Shown here piece after piece: positions 45,573 through 53,435 of a stretch of 64,000 nucleotides of DNA. Below the pieces are notes generated by a model. It saw only the letters and a program-made list of their open reading frames with translations. It did no database searches and was not told where the DNA came from. The stretch's first letter is position 1, and each line of letters opens with the position of its first letter. The translations under genes were made by a program, and so were the position numbers. Source of the DNA: JAGLTZ01 sp964637695 (lineage in GTDB: Bacteria; Blakebacterota; Blakebacteria; Blakebacterales; Blakebacteraceae); the NCBI GenBank assembly GCA_964637695.1, contig CAZWVF010000002.1:1-64000 (forward strand). Reading direction: 5' to 3'.

Positions 45573-46666
45573 GGAGTGGCCAGAGGAGTGGAGGTGGAGC
45601 CTTTCCACCTGGTTCGTAAGGGAGACTGGGCGATGATACCCTCTGCAACTTCAAATACTTCCTCGGGTGAGATTCCGGCCAGGCAATTGCAGGCCGGGCA
45701 ATTCTCCCACTCACACTCAAGCCTGCCGCACTCCTCTTCAGAGCAGGAGAAGACCTTGTGTCCCGGTCCGAAGGGTCCCCACCGGACGGGACTGCTGTTG
45801 CCTGCAGGAGGATAGATGCCGATCACCTTCGTCCCGACCGCCGCCGCCAGGTGCAGGGTTCCCGTACTGTTTCCCACCATCGAATCACATTCCTTGAGAA
45901 CCCATGCCAGCTGGCCCAGTGTAGTGTGTCCTGTCAGATCCACGACTCCGTCAACAGCGGCTAACGGGGAGGCCAGTTCGGCATCCTCGCTCATCCCGGT
46001 TATTATCACCTGGTAATCCTTCTGCCGGAGCAGTCGGACAAGGGAGACGAAGTTTTCCAACGGCCAGGGAAGGGTTGAATAGCGGTCCTCGGAATCCACC
46101 CTGCTGGCCGGATGTATGGCCACAAGAGGTTTATCCTCGCGGACTCCCCGCTCTTTCAGGAGTGCAAGGGCCGGTGCCTGATCGGCGGGCGGTGGAGGCA
46201 GGTAATTCTCAGGATTGCCTGGCATTGTACCGGTCAGCAGGCTCAGCATCTCCAGGCTGTACTCGATTTCGTGTTTCTCATTCTTCCTGCGCCTGCCGTA
46301 CCAGCGTACGTTGAAGAGTAATCCATATGCACGGAAAACCGGCCCCACCCTCATCGGGATGCGCGCGCGGAATGCAGCCATTGCGTTGCGCAGATTCGGT
46401 TGAAGCAGTATGAGGGCATCGTATCTGTGACTCTTCAGAAGAAGAGTGAGCTCGGCTGAAGACCCGCCGGTGTCGGCCACAACATCGTCCAGATCGGGGT
46501 GGGCTTCCAGCAGCTGTGCATACGCACTGTCGCAGATCAGGTCGACCTGGATAGCTCTATCATACTGTTTGGCGGCAGTTGCCACGGCAAGAGTCAGCAC
46601 CGTCTCCCTCAGCGTGTCGCTGCTCAGCAGACCCAGCCGCTCCAGAGGCTTTTCTCCGACCATCAC
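45569..46666 (-). CDS. ADP-heptose:LPS heptosyltransferase family (GT9)
   Basis: A 365-residue glycosyltransferase of the WaaF/WaaC type that adds heptose to the lipopolysaccharide core on the inner membrane face. The N-terminal LGDTLRE-like opening is altered (GLLSSDTLRETVLTLAVA). The C-terminal donor-binding half is typical: LVAIHPASR, MVGNSTGTLHLAAAVGTKVIGIYPP and SPVRWGPFGPGHKVF. A Cys-rich tail (SEEECGRLECEWENCPACN) is common in this subgroup. The product implies an outer membrane with LPS. It overlaps both neighbours by four bases. Confidence 0.85.
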   Translation of the reverse strand: MMVGEKPLERLGLLSSDTLRETVLTLAVATAAKQYDRAIQVDLICDSAYAQLLEAHPDLDDVVADTGGSSAELTLLLKSHRYDALILLQPNLRNAMAAFRARIPMRVGPVFRAYGLLFNVRWYGRRRKNEKHEIEYSLEMLSLLTGTMPGNPENYLPPPPADQAPALALLKERGVREDKPLVAIHPASRVDSEDRYSTLPWPLENFVSLVRLLRQKDYQVIITGMSEDAELASPLAAVDGVVDLTGHTTLGQLAWVLKECDSMVGNSTGTLHLAAAVGTKVIGIYPPAGNSSPVRWGPFGPGHKVFSCSEEECGRLECEWENCPACNCLAGISPEEVFEVAEGIIAQSPLRTRWKGSTSTPLATP

Positions 46667-47892
46667 AGGCTTGCCTCGCTTCCATTCTGTATTCCGTAGC
46701 CTGCAGATGCGACATGTGTCCGTCTTTTCGCTGCAAAGGCGATCAGGGAGTCAAAGCTCCTGCTCAATTCTTTCTGCATCTCCTTGAGGACTTTCCGGTA
46801 AACTGCCTGTGAGCGCCCTATCGGATCTTCGATTTTACGATAGCCTGCTGATCCGCGTCCCGACAATTCCGCTTTGAGGCCCTTCAGAATGAAGGTGCGA
46901 TCCCGGGAACCGGGATCGATAAGCCCGACCCTGTTTCGATGCTGTTCGCTCATCACAATGATGATATCCGCCTCGCGAGCCATCTGAGGGGTAAGCTGCC
47001 GCGGCTTGTGGACCGATATATCGATCCCTTCATTCCAGGCTGTCATCTGAGCTTCTTCAGTTGACGATCCCCAGTTCACTGCAGCTACTCCAGCCGAGGC
47101 AACGTCCACCTGATCTTCGAGACCCTTCTCCCGCAGCAGAGTCCTTAAGACACCCTCCGCCATCGGGCTCCTGCATGCATTGCCTGTACAGACGAGGAGC
47201 ACCAGCGGAATTGCCTTTCCCCCTTCTACCTCCACTCCTGTCAGTCTGGCAATGCTGTTCTTCGTAACTGCCCCCTCTCTCACCACCTTCAACGGCAGGG
47301 AACGCCCATCCACGATCGAGCTGGGTGAACTGAGGGGCAGAACCCCTCCATCGATTATCAGTTCCAGCCGACCTTTGAATGTCGATGCGATTCCCGCAGG
47401 ATCGACCAGGGGGGGATGTCCTGCAAGATTGGCACTCGTTGAGATTATCGGTTTTCCCAGCATGGCGGGCAGGCGCAGGGCTGCCTCGTAACTCGATACC
47501 CGGGCGGCGACCAGTCCCTCCTCCCCCACAATGGCAGATGGCAGACCATCCCTTGCCGGTGTCATGAGAGTCACCGGCCCGGGCCAGCATGTCCGGGCCA
47601 CTATCTGAGCCGGTTCAGGTATACCGTCGGAGATTGTATCCAGTGCGTCGACGCTTTCGATAAGCACCAGAAAGGATCCACCGAACCGTCTCTCCTTGAT
47701 CTCATCCAGATGAGCAATAGCATCCGGGTTCAAAGCGTCGGTGCCCAGGCCGTACTGGGTCTCGGTGGGATATGCAATCACCAGTCCCGACCGAAGAGCT
47801 GCTTCGGCTTCCCTCAACCCGAGGTCATCGGGTCTTACTTTCCTAACTACGCTGCTGTTCACGGAATTTTGCCCATGATTCTGCAATCGCAT
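46663..47892 (-). CDS. fusion of Sua5/YrdC (threonylcarbamoyl-AMP synthase) and low-molecular-weight protein phosphatase
   Basis: A 409-residue two-domain enzyme. Residues about 20-210 form a YrdC-type domain (GLVIAYPTETQYGLGTDA, LDEIKERRFGGSFLVLI, ISTSANLAGHPPLVDP) that makes the t6A precursor for tRNA. Residues 230-395 form an LMW phosphatase: VCTGNACRSPMAEG is the CxxxxCRS catalytic loop and EDPIGRS the acid loop. Both active sites look intact. The frame overlaps the end of purE by up to 50 bp; a GTG at 47862 is an alternative start. It may couple translation to a phosphoprotein or phosphosugar step; more likely just a stable fusion. Confidence 0.85.
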   Translation of the reverse strand: MRLQNHGQNSVNSSVVRKVRPDDLGLREAEAALRSGLVIAYPTETQYGLGTDALNPDAIAHLDEIKERRFGGSFLVLIESVDALDTISDGIPEPAQIVARTCWPGPVTLMTPARDGLPSAIVGEEGLVAARVSSYEAALRLPAMLGKPIISTSANLAGHPPLVDPAGIASTFKGRLELIIDGGVLPLSSPSSIVDGRSLPLKVVREGAVTKNSIARLTGVEVEGGKAIPLVLLVCTGNACRSPMAEGVLRTLLREKGLEDQVDVASAGVAAVNWGSSTEEAQMTAWNEGIDISVHKPRQLTPQMAREADIIIVMSEQHRNRVGLIDPGSRDRTFILKGLKAELSGRGSAGYRKIEDPIGRSQAVYRKVLKEMQKELSRSFDSLIAFAAKRRTHVASAGYGIQNGSEASL

Positions 47893-48289
47893 TGTCCTGA
47901 AGCGAGAGTATGCAGACCGCCAGATATGCGGCGTTGCGTGAGTTGTTCACACCGACACAGGCCACCGGTACGCCGGGGGGCATCTGTGCAATAGACAGCA
48001 GGCTGTCCAGCCCGTCGAGCGCGGCATCGAGGGGAACGCCGATTACCGGCAGGTCTGTATGCGCCGCGACGGCACCGGGAAGAGCCGCCGAAAGTCCTGC
48101 ACCACATATAAACACCTTTACGCCGCGCTCCGGCGCCCCGTTGACGAATTCCACCATCTTCCCGGGTGTCCTGTGAGCCGATATGACCTCCAGGTCATAT
48201 TCGATCCCGAACTCGTCCAGAACAGCAGCCGCCTTCTCCATGGTCGGCAGATCGGACCTGCTCCCCATCATGATCGCAACTCTGGGCAT
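47843..48289 (-). CDS. purE: N5-carboxyaminoimidazole ribonucleotide mutase
   Basis: A 148-residue class I PurE moving the carboxyl group in purine synthesis. IMMGSRSDLPTMEKAA and VISAHRTPGKM carry the active-site Ser, Asp and His; GAGLSAALPGAVAAHTDLPVIGVP is the core signature. ATG at 48289 has AAAGGAAAGGA upstream; the longer frame back to 48412 lies in purD. It follows purD by 10 bp. purK is not in the window. Confidence 0.93.
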   Translation of the reverse strand: MPRVAIMMGSRSDLPTMEKAAAVLDEFGIEYDLEVISAHRTPGKMVEFVNGAPERGVKVFICGAGLSAALPGAVAAHTDLPVIGVPLDAALDGLDSLLSIAQMPPGVPVACVGVNNSRNAAYLAVCILSLQDNAIAESWAKFREQQRS

Positions 48290-48299
48290 TCCTTTCCTT

Positions 48300-49586
48300 T
48301 CAGCTTTCAGACTCACGTGCCAGTGCACGCCAGCCGATGTCCCTTCTGTAGTAGACACCCTCGAAATCGATCTCGGCACAACCACTGTATGCAAGATCAA
48401 CCGCAGAGGCAATAGTATCGCTCATGGCAGTGACGCCCAGAACGCGTCCGCCGGCAGTGATGACCTGTCCATCACACCCGGCGGTGCCGGCGTGGAAAAC
48501 TACCAGATCCTCCCTGCCTGACAGATTCTCCAGGCCGTTTATCTGAAAGCCCTTTTTATATGAACCGGGATAACCACCTGAGGCCATCACCACGCAAACG
48601 GCAGCACCCCGGTCAACCGAGAGTGCATCGGGTGAGAGTTCACCATTGGCTGCATCGAGCAGGGCCACGGCCAGATCGCCCTTCACGAGAGGCAATACTA
48701 CCTGCGATTCCGGGTCTCCAAAGCGGCAGTTGAATTCGATCACGTATGGATCTCCCAACTCATCAATCATCAGGCCGGCATAGATCACCCCGCGATAGTC
48801 GATGCCTTCGGCGGTAAAAATATCGAGCAGAGGCTTCATGACCCGAGAGTTGGTTTTTTCCATCACTTCCGGTGTGACGACCGGTGCGGGAGCATAAGCA
48901 CCCATCCCGCCCGTATTGAGTCCGGTGTCCCCTTCGCCGACCGCTTTGTGATCCTGGCTCGAGACGAGGCTTACCAGATTGATGCCATCGGTAATCGCCA
49001 GGATCGATGCCTCTTCACCCTTCAGCATCTCCTCGATTACAACCATATCACCGGCATCTCCGAACTGTCTTTCATCCATGATCTCACGGATGCTTCTGAC
49101 CGCCTCCTGCCTGTCGGCGCACACGATCGATCCTTTCCCCGCGGCCAGACCCGAGGCCTTCACGACAATTCCCCCTTCACCCTCCTCCAGCCAGGCTATC
49201 GCCCGGGCGGAATCTGTGAATGTACGGTAAGCCGATGTCGGGATTCCTGCACGATCCATCAGATCTTTTGCCCACGCCTTCGATCCCTCCAGCCGTGCTC
49301 CTTCAGCACCGGGACCGAAGCAGGCGATCCCCGCATCACGGATACGATCCGAGAGCCCCAGGGTCAGGGGCAGTTCGGGGCCGACTACGACGAGGTCTAC
49401 CTCTTCCTCAATAGCCAGGGAGGTGATGCCGTCCAGATCATCAACAGCAACATTTCTGAGTGCGGCATCCGGGGCCATGCCCACGTTGCCGGGAGCTGCG
49501 ATTATGGAAGAGACAGAAGGACATCGAGCCAGGCTCCAGACGAGCGTATGCTCACGGCCGCCGGAGCCGACAACCAGAACTTTCAT
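48300..49586 (-). CDS. purD: phosphoribosylamine-glycine ligase
   Basis: A 428-residue ATP-grasp enzyme of de novo purine synthesis (GAR synthetase). MKVLVVGSGGREHTLVW begins the protein; GPELPLTLGLSD, VVKASGLAAGKGSIV, LVSSQDHKAVGEGDTGLNTGGMGAYAPAP and IEFNCRFGDPESQ are all in place. The length matches E. coli PurD. It heads a leftward operon with purE and the Sua5 fusion. Confidence 0.95.
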   Translation of the reverse strand: MKVLVVGSGGREHTLVWSLARCPSVSSIIAAPGNVGMAPDAALRNVAVDDLDGITSLAIEEEVDLVVVGPELPLTLGLSDRIRDAGIACFGPGAEGARLEGSKAWAKDLMDRAGIPTSAYRTFTDSARAIAWLEEGEGGIVVKASGLAAGKGSIVCADRQEAVRSIREIMDERQFGDAGDMVVIEEMLKGEEASILAITDGINLVSLVSSQDHKAVGEGDTGLNTGGMGAYAPAPVVTPEVMEKTNSRVMKPLLDIFTAEGIDYRGVIYAGLMIDELGDPYVIEFNCRFGDPESQVVLPLVKGDLAVALLDAANGELSPDALSVDRGAAVCVVMASGGYPGSYKKGFQINGLENLSGREDLVVFHAGTAGCDGQVITAGGRVLGVTAMSDTIASAVDLAYSGCAEIDFEGVYYRRDIGWRALARESES

Positions 49587-49630
49587 GCAGGCACCATCTT
49601 GTTGAGAGGGATCGTTAAGGTCACCCTGTT

Positions 49631-50260
49631 CTACTTGCCAAAGCCTATCCCCAAACGAACGATCGGTCCAGTACTCGATACCTGGTTGAATGCAGGAGGC
49701 ACGCCAGACACTGACAATGCATTGCCGTTATACTGAGCATATCCGGCTTCGAGCATGAGACTGAGCGGCAGTGCATCGAGGCTGATAATGAATCCGAGGT
49801 AGGCCTGGAATCCGATATCACCATTGGCCTCCAGGGTGTAACCGGCCGACACAGATTGAGGCAGGACATCCCAGAACGTAAAGTTCAGTCCGCCTGCGAA
49901 ATACAGACCGAACCTCTCTCTTGCCCCCAGATTGATATATACAGAAGTGTATTGCAGATCGAAGGTTTCATTCCCGTCAGGACTCTCCCACTGAACCTTA
50001 TCCATTGCCATGAAGCCGGGGCTGATAGTTAGCCCGAATATGTCGAATCCCACTTCGACTGACTTTATTCTTCGCCAGTCGAGTGATTGCGAATCGAAAC
50101 CTCGGGACCAATTCCCCTGAGACTGACCGGCGAACACAGCGATATAAGGATTGAAGATCTGAGCTTTCGCCGGCGCAGGAATCGATAAGGCAATGAAAAG
50201 AAGTGCGGCAGCGAGCGATGCTTTCACTTTATAACTGTTAAAATGACCTCTGAGTATCAT
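49631..50260 (-). CDS. small outer-membrane beta-barrel-like protein, function unknown
   Basis: A 209-residue exported protein with a signal peptide (AALLFIALSIPAPAKAQ) and alternating hydrophobic, aromatic-rich strands (RFGLYFAGGLNFTFWDVL, LMLEAGYAQYNGNAL, GPIVRLGIGFGK). They fit a porin-like or OmpX-size barrel. No known domain is recognised. ATG at 50260 has GAGGA upstream. It is separate from purD by 45 bp in the same direction. Confidence 0.55.
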   Translation of the reverse strand: MILRGHFNSYKVKASLAAALLFIALSIPAPAKAQIFNPYIAVFAGQSQGNWSRGFDSQSLDWRRIKSVEVGFDIFGLTISPGFMAMDKVQWESPDGNETFDLQYTSVYINLGARERFGLYFAGGLNFTFWDVLPQSVSAGYTLEANGDIGFQAYLGFIISLDALPLSLMLEAGYAQYNGNALSVSGVPPAFNQVSSTGPIVRLGIGFGK

Positions 50261-50443
50261 GCATTCCTCGATGATTGTCGGGCCCTGTCGGGTGGCCCTT
50301 TTGGAAATAACGGATAACAATCGAGTTATTCCATTTCTTTAAAGCTATCCCATTGTCACATCGACCGCAACGAACCCTTCAAAACGGCTGCGATCATAAG
50401 GTAAACGGTTGAAACGGAGTAGTTGTGCACACTTGAAGAAGAA

Positions 50444-50520
50444 TGGCGGCCCTAGGAGGACTCGAACCCCCGACTCGCGGTTTAGGAAACCGCTGCTCTA
50501 TCCACCTGAGCTATAGGGCC
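50444..50520 (-). tRNA. tRNA-Arg (anticodon CCT)
   Basis: Complete 77-nt minus-strand cloverleaf with encoded CCA. Acceptor GGCCCTA/TAGGGCC; anticodon stem GCGGT/ACCGC with loop TTCCTAA, anticodon CCT (codon AGG). An integrase relic lies on its 5' side. Confidence 0.93.
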
Positions 50521-50587
50521 ACGTAGGTTTTATGCGGGTTTGCGAGGCACTGTGGTCCTCGCGATTTCCCATTACACGTCTATTACA

Positions 50588-50850
50588 CATTCGAATCCAG
50601 CCCCAGAGCAGCGGTCTCCGTTACACGTTGAGATCCCGTGCCGAACTGAATCCGGTCCATAGCATCCACTAAGGACTCATCAGTAAGATGTGCATAACGT
50701 TAGGTAGTGGTCAACTCCTTGTGTCCAAGAATCTTGGCCATCTTGGTCAGTGGCACTTTTGCCTGACCAAACAGGAAGCACATGTGTGCCTCTTATGCCG
50801 ATATCAGCATAATGCCTCAGGTCATGAAAGCTCCAATCTGCTAAAATTGA
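50588..50850 (-). pseudogene. decayed tyrosine recombinase (integrase) C-terminus
   Basis: Fragments of a phage-type integrase in more than one frame: SFHDLRHYADIGIRG (catalytic HxxR box), then after a frame change PLTKMAKILGHKELTTT (catalytic GH box), an in-frame stop, and RYAHLTDESLVDAMDRIQ (catalytic Tyr box). No intact reading frame joins them. The relic lies beside tRNA-Arg(CCT), a usual integration target, although on its 5' side; I found no duplicated tRNA end. The stretch up to about 50970 may contain more of the same gene. Confidence 0.7.
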
Positions 50851-51064
50851 ATGAGCAGATGGGCTCGTGCAAACGGCAGCAGCGTGGACATACAAGTTCA
50901 TAGTCATTGTATTGACCAAGCACATTCTTTCCAGTAGGCTCTCCAGGTTCAACAGGTGCGGGCACACTATCAAGGATTCTCTTATTGCTGATATGAATCA
51001 TTGTGTCCTGCCGCTTTCCCTGTAAAACACCTCTGAAACCATAACATAGCATGGAGTAAATCCC

Positions 51065-51667
51065 ATGGAAAATATCGCAAGTATAGTTGCTGTTCTGGGA
51101 GTGTGGTTTGCCCTCATGGCCGTCCTGGCTCTTTGTGTTGAGGCTGTGATTGCAGGATTGAAACTTCCATTAACTGGTCTACGGGGAACAGCTTCCCCGG
51201 ATGATGTACTTAATGAGGTCAGTGTTTGGCTTCCAAAGGATGAAACAGATGCACATCAAGCCAGGATTAAAGCACTCAATAGTGCCCTCGAGGCTATTAA
51301 GGCAACGGTATTACCTGCCACTACATCACAAGAAGATTTTCCATCTGAGGTTAATAAAGCCGTAGGTAAATATGTCAAAAGTGAAGCAAATAGAAGAGCC
51401 TACATTCGACTATTAGCTGTTGTATTTGGAATTGGATTCGCCTTCCTGTTCCGAATTGACACTGTTCAAATTTTATCTCCCCTAATTGATTTCAAATCAA
51501 CATTCAGCATCTGGAAAGAAGCATTAACATCAGAATCAACCTTTGTAGTGGGTGTGATTCTGAGTGGAGTTGCTGCCAGTGCTGGGTCGAGTTTCTGGCA
51601 CGATAAATCCGCCCAGTTGCGGCTGTTGAAAACTGCCAGTGAGGAGATAAAAAAAGTAACTAAGTAG
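51065..51667 (+). CDS. membrane protein of unknown function, probable cargo of a lost element
   Basis: A 200-residue protein with a strong N-terminal membrane helix (VAVLGVWFALMAVLALCVEAVIAG), a helical soluble middle rich in Lys/Glu/Ala, and two further helices (LLAVVFGIGFAFLF near 120; FVVGVILSGVAASAGS near 160). I recognise no family. Codon use and base composition are visibly AT-richer than both neighbours, and it lies between an integrase relic and unrelated chromosomal genes, so it was probably brought in by the same element. Confidence 0.5.
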   Translation: MENIASIVAVLGVWFALMAVLALCVEAVIAGLKLPLTGLRGTASPDDVLNEVSVWLPKDETDAHQARIKALNSALEAIKATVLPATTSQEDFPSEVNKAVGKYVKSEANRRAYIRLLAVVFGIGFAFLFRIDTVQILSPLIDFKSTFSIWKEALTSESTFVVGVILSGVAASAGSSFWHDKSAQLRLLKTASEEIKKVTK

Positions 51668-51732
51668 CTTTAGCCTATGGACCGTGAGTCAAACAAACTC
51701 GGTATACTTACAGGAATAATGGACTCGGTTTA

Positions 51733-53070
51733 TTACTCACCGGTTATGCCCTGCGATCCTGATTCAACTGCTTCCAGGATTGCTCTGATATTCTCTGCCG
51801 GAGTATCAAGGGCGATGTCGGCACCAGATGTAGAGAGTATGAAGCGAGGATCATCCTGCCTGTCTTCAAGGATCTTCTTGCATTGGCTCTTTATCTCTTC
51901 AGGTGTGAATTTCCCAATGTTCGGACCATCAAGACCACCCAGCATTGTCAACTCATCCCCTATTATCTCGCGAGCAACGGAGAAACTGTCACGATGGTCA
52001 ATGACGAATCCCAATACATTCGGCAGGTCAATTAAAAGTTCCAGAGCAGAGAGGAATTTGGCGCCTGTATGGTGAATAACAACCGGGCCATTGATTTGCG
52101 GCAAAACTTCATTAAATACCGGAAGAGAAATTGTCTCTGCAATCTCAAGGCTGACCACTGATGGATTGAGAAAGACAACGGGCAGAGCTATAAAATCGGC
52201 CCCGCGAGCAAACTGGGCATTTGCCCAGTTGATGAAGAAAGTTCGTGTTATCTCAAGAAGACTTTCAGTTCCTGCGTGATTGAACAGAATTGTCTGCAGC
52301 CATCCTTCCAGCCCCATTATCATCATAGGAAGATCAACCGGACTCATGGCTATTCCTGCAACCATGGTCTCCTTGCCATGTTCCGAAACGAGAAGATCGA
52401 GTGCTTCAAGCATATACTGGAGTCCAGGGCAGGAATCGATATCAGGCACAGTTAGATCTGCAATTTCGTCTGAAGAAGATATTGCGGGTTGCCGGAGATT
52501 CGGAGGCTGGGATTCAAAATGTTCACACCGTGAACCAAAAGCCTCTCCTTCATATGGCAGTACGAAAGGCATGAAGACGATATCCGCCCTGAGTAATTTG
52601 ATGTTCTCGGCCGAAGTATACATCATGGCCGATGCGCCTATGATTTTGGCTCCGACTTCGACCGCTTTATTGACGAACTCTACAGGTGGTACGTCGTTGC
52701 CCAGATCGTGAACCTCCCACCTTGTTGCTTTCAGGAACATGACAACCATACGGCGGCCGAGAGCGTGGAAGTCAGCCTCGATATTCCCCAGAACGACCGG
52801 TCCCAGCAGCAGATCTGGTTTCGAATCAGCAGCTCGATCGCTCGCTATCTGTTCGAGTATATCCCCGGCGATTTTTGCAGCAATGTAACTTTGAGCAAGT
52901 GAAATATCCTCCCTCATCCACCGTTCACCTACTTCTTTGAGCACCGGATCGAGGATTTCATCCATAAGCCGGTCATACCCATTGATTCCTGCCCACTCCT
53001 TCATCCGTTCGACTGCTGTCGACCTGTCTCCGGCATCTATTTTCTGGATCAGTTCTTCAATTAGTTCCAT
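51733..53070 (-). CDS. corrinoid-binding domain fused to URO-D-type methyltransferase
   Basis: A 445-residue chimera. Residues 1-80 form the helical cap of a B12-binding protein; residues 90-160 the Rossmann part, with GNIEADFHALGRR containing the DxHxxG motif whose His ligates cobalt. From about 185 onward it is a uroporphyrinogen-decarboxylase-like barrel (MVAGIAMSPVDLPMMIMGLE, VVIHHTGAKFLSALE, LGGLDGPNIGKFT) as in MtaA/MtbA methylcobamide methyltransferases. This puts corrinoid shuttle and methyl-transfer enzyme in one chain, with the end of the B12 domain shortened at the joint. The methyl donor is unknown. Confidence 0.75.
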   Translation of the reverse strand: MELIEELIQKIDAGDRSTAVERMKEWAGINGYDRLMDEILDPVLKEVGERWMREDISLAQSYIAAKIAGDILEQIASDRAADSKPDLLLGPVVLGNIEADFHALGRRMVVMFLKATRWEVHDLGNDVPPVEFVNKAVEVGAKIIGASAMMYTSAENIKLLRADIVFMPFVLPYEGEAFGSRCEHFESQPPNLRQPAISSSDEIADLTVPDIDSCPGLQYMLEALDLLVSEHGKETMVAGIAMSPVDLPMMIMGLEGWLQTILFNHAGTESLLEITRTFFINWANAQFARGADFIALPVVFLNPSVVSLEIAETISLPVFNEVLPQINGPVVIHHTGAKFLSALELLIDLPNVLGFVIDHRDSFSVAREIIGDELTMLGGLDGPNIGKFTPEEIKSQCKKILEDRQDDPRFILSTSGADIALDTPAENIRAILEAVESGSQGITGE

Positions 53071-53435
53071 CGTGGAACCTCATGAAAAGGACAGATTTGA
53101 GGTGCCTTTTCAACCGCGGGATAATAGAAGATGATAACTTACATAACTTCGTTATTCCAAATCCGTTGTCATCAACGGACCGGAAAAAGATGGTACCGGA
53201 AAAGAGTCAGGAATTCATCAGTTCCTCTCATATATGCATGATTCCCTTTTACATGCATAATCCGGCCCGGACATTGAACCTCTCCTGATCGCATATGAGC
53301 ACTTCTTCACTCTACCGAGAGAAGGGAGTGTCGTGGCCATGGAATATTAATAAAAAGACTTTAGAGTCTGATTTGCAGATTGAGCCATCTGCTGTTATGT
53401 TCAGAGTAACTTTTACACTGAAAGGCAAACTGGAG
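53071..53435. other. divergent control region between URO-D fusion and malic enzyme
   Basis: No coding signal I trust, though the malic-enzyme frame is open back to 53295. It holds an 8-bp perfect inverted repeat, TATGCATG (53233-53240) and CATGCATA (53252-53259), spaced by 11 bp, of operator type. It also holds a plus-strand promoter, TTGCAG (53373-53378), 17-bp spacer, TATGTT (53396-53401). Confidence 0.45.

Noticed and set aside
50280..50303. Plus-strand intrinsic terminator (GGGCC/GGCCC plus four Ts)
   Set aside because: No plus-strand gene ends there; short stem likely coincidental within the leader of the barrel-protein gene.
50444..50520. att site at the tRNA 3' end
   Set aside because: The integrase relic lies on the 5' side and I found no second copy of the tRNA 3' sequence up to 51.7 kb.
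50680..50973. Intact 97-residue protein
   Set aside because: Contains only one of the integrase boxes in frame; the rest of the recombinase continues in another frame and past a stop, so it is a relic.
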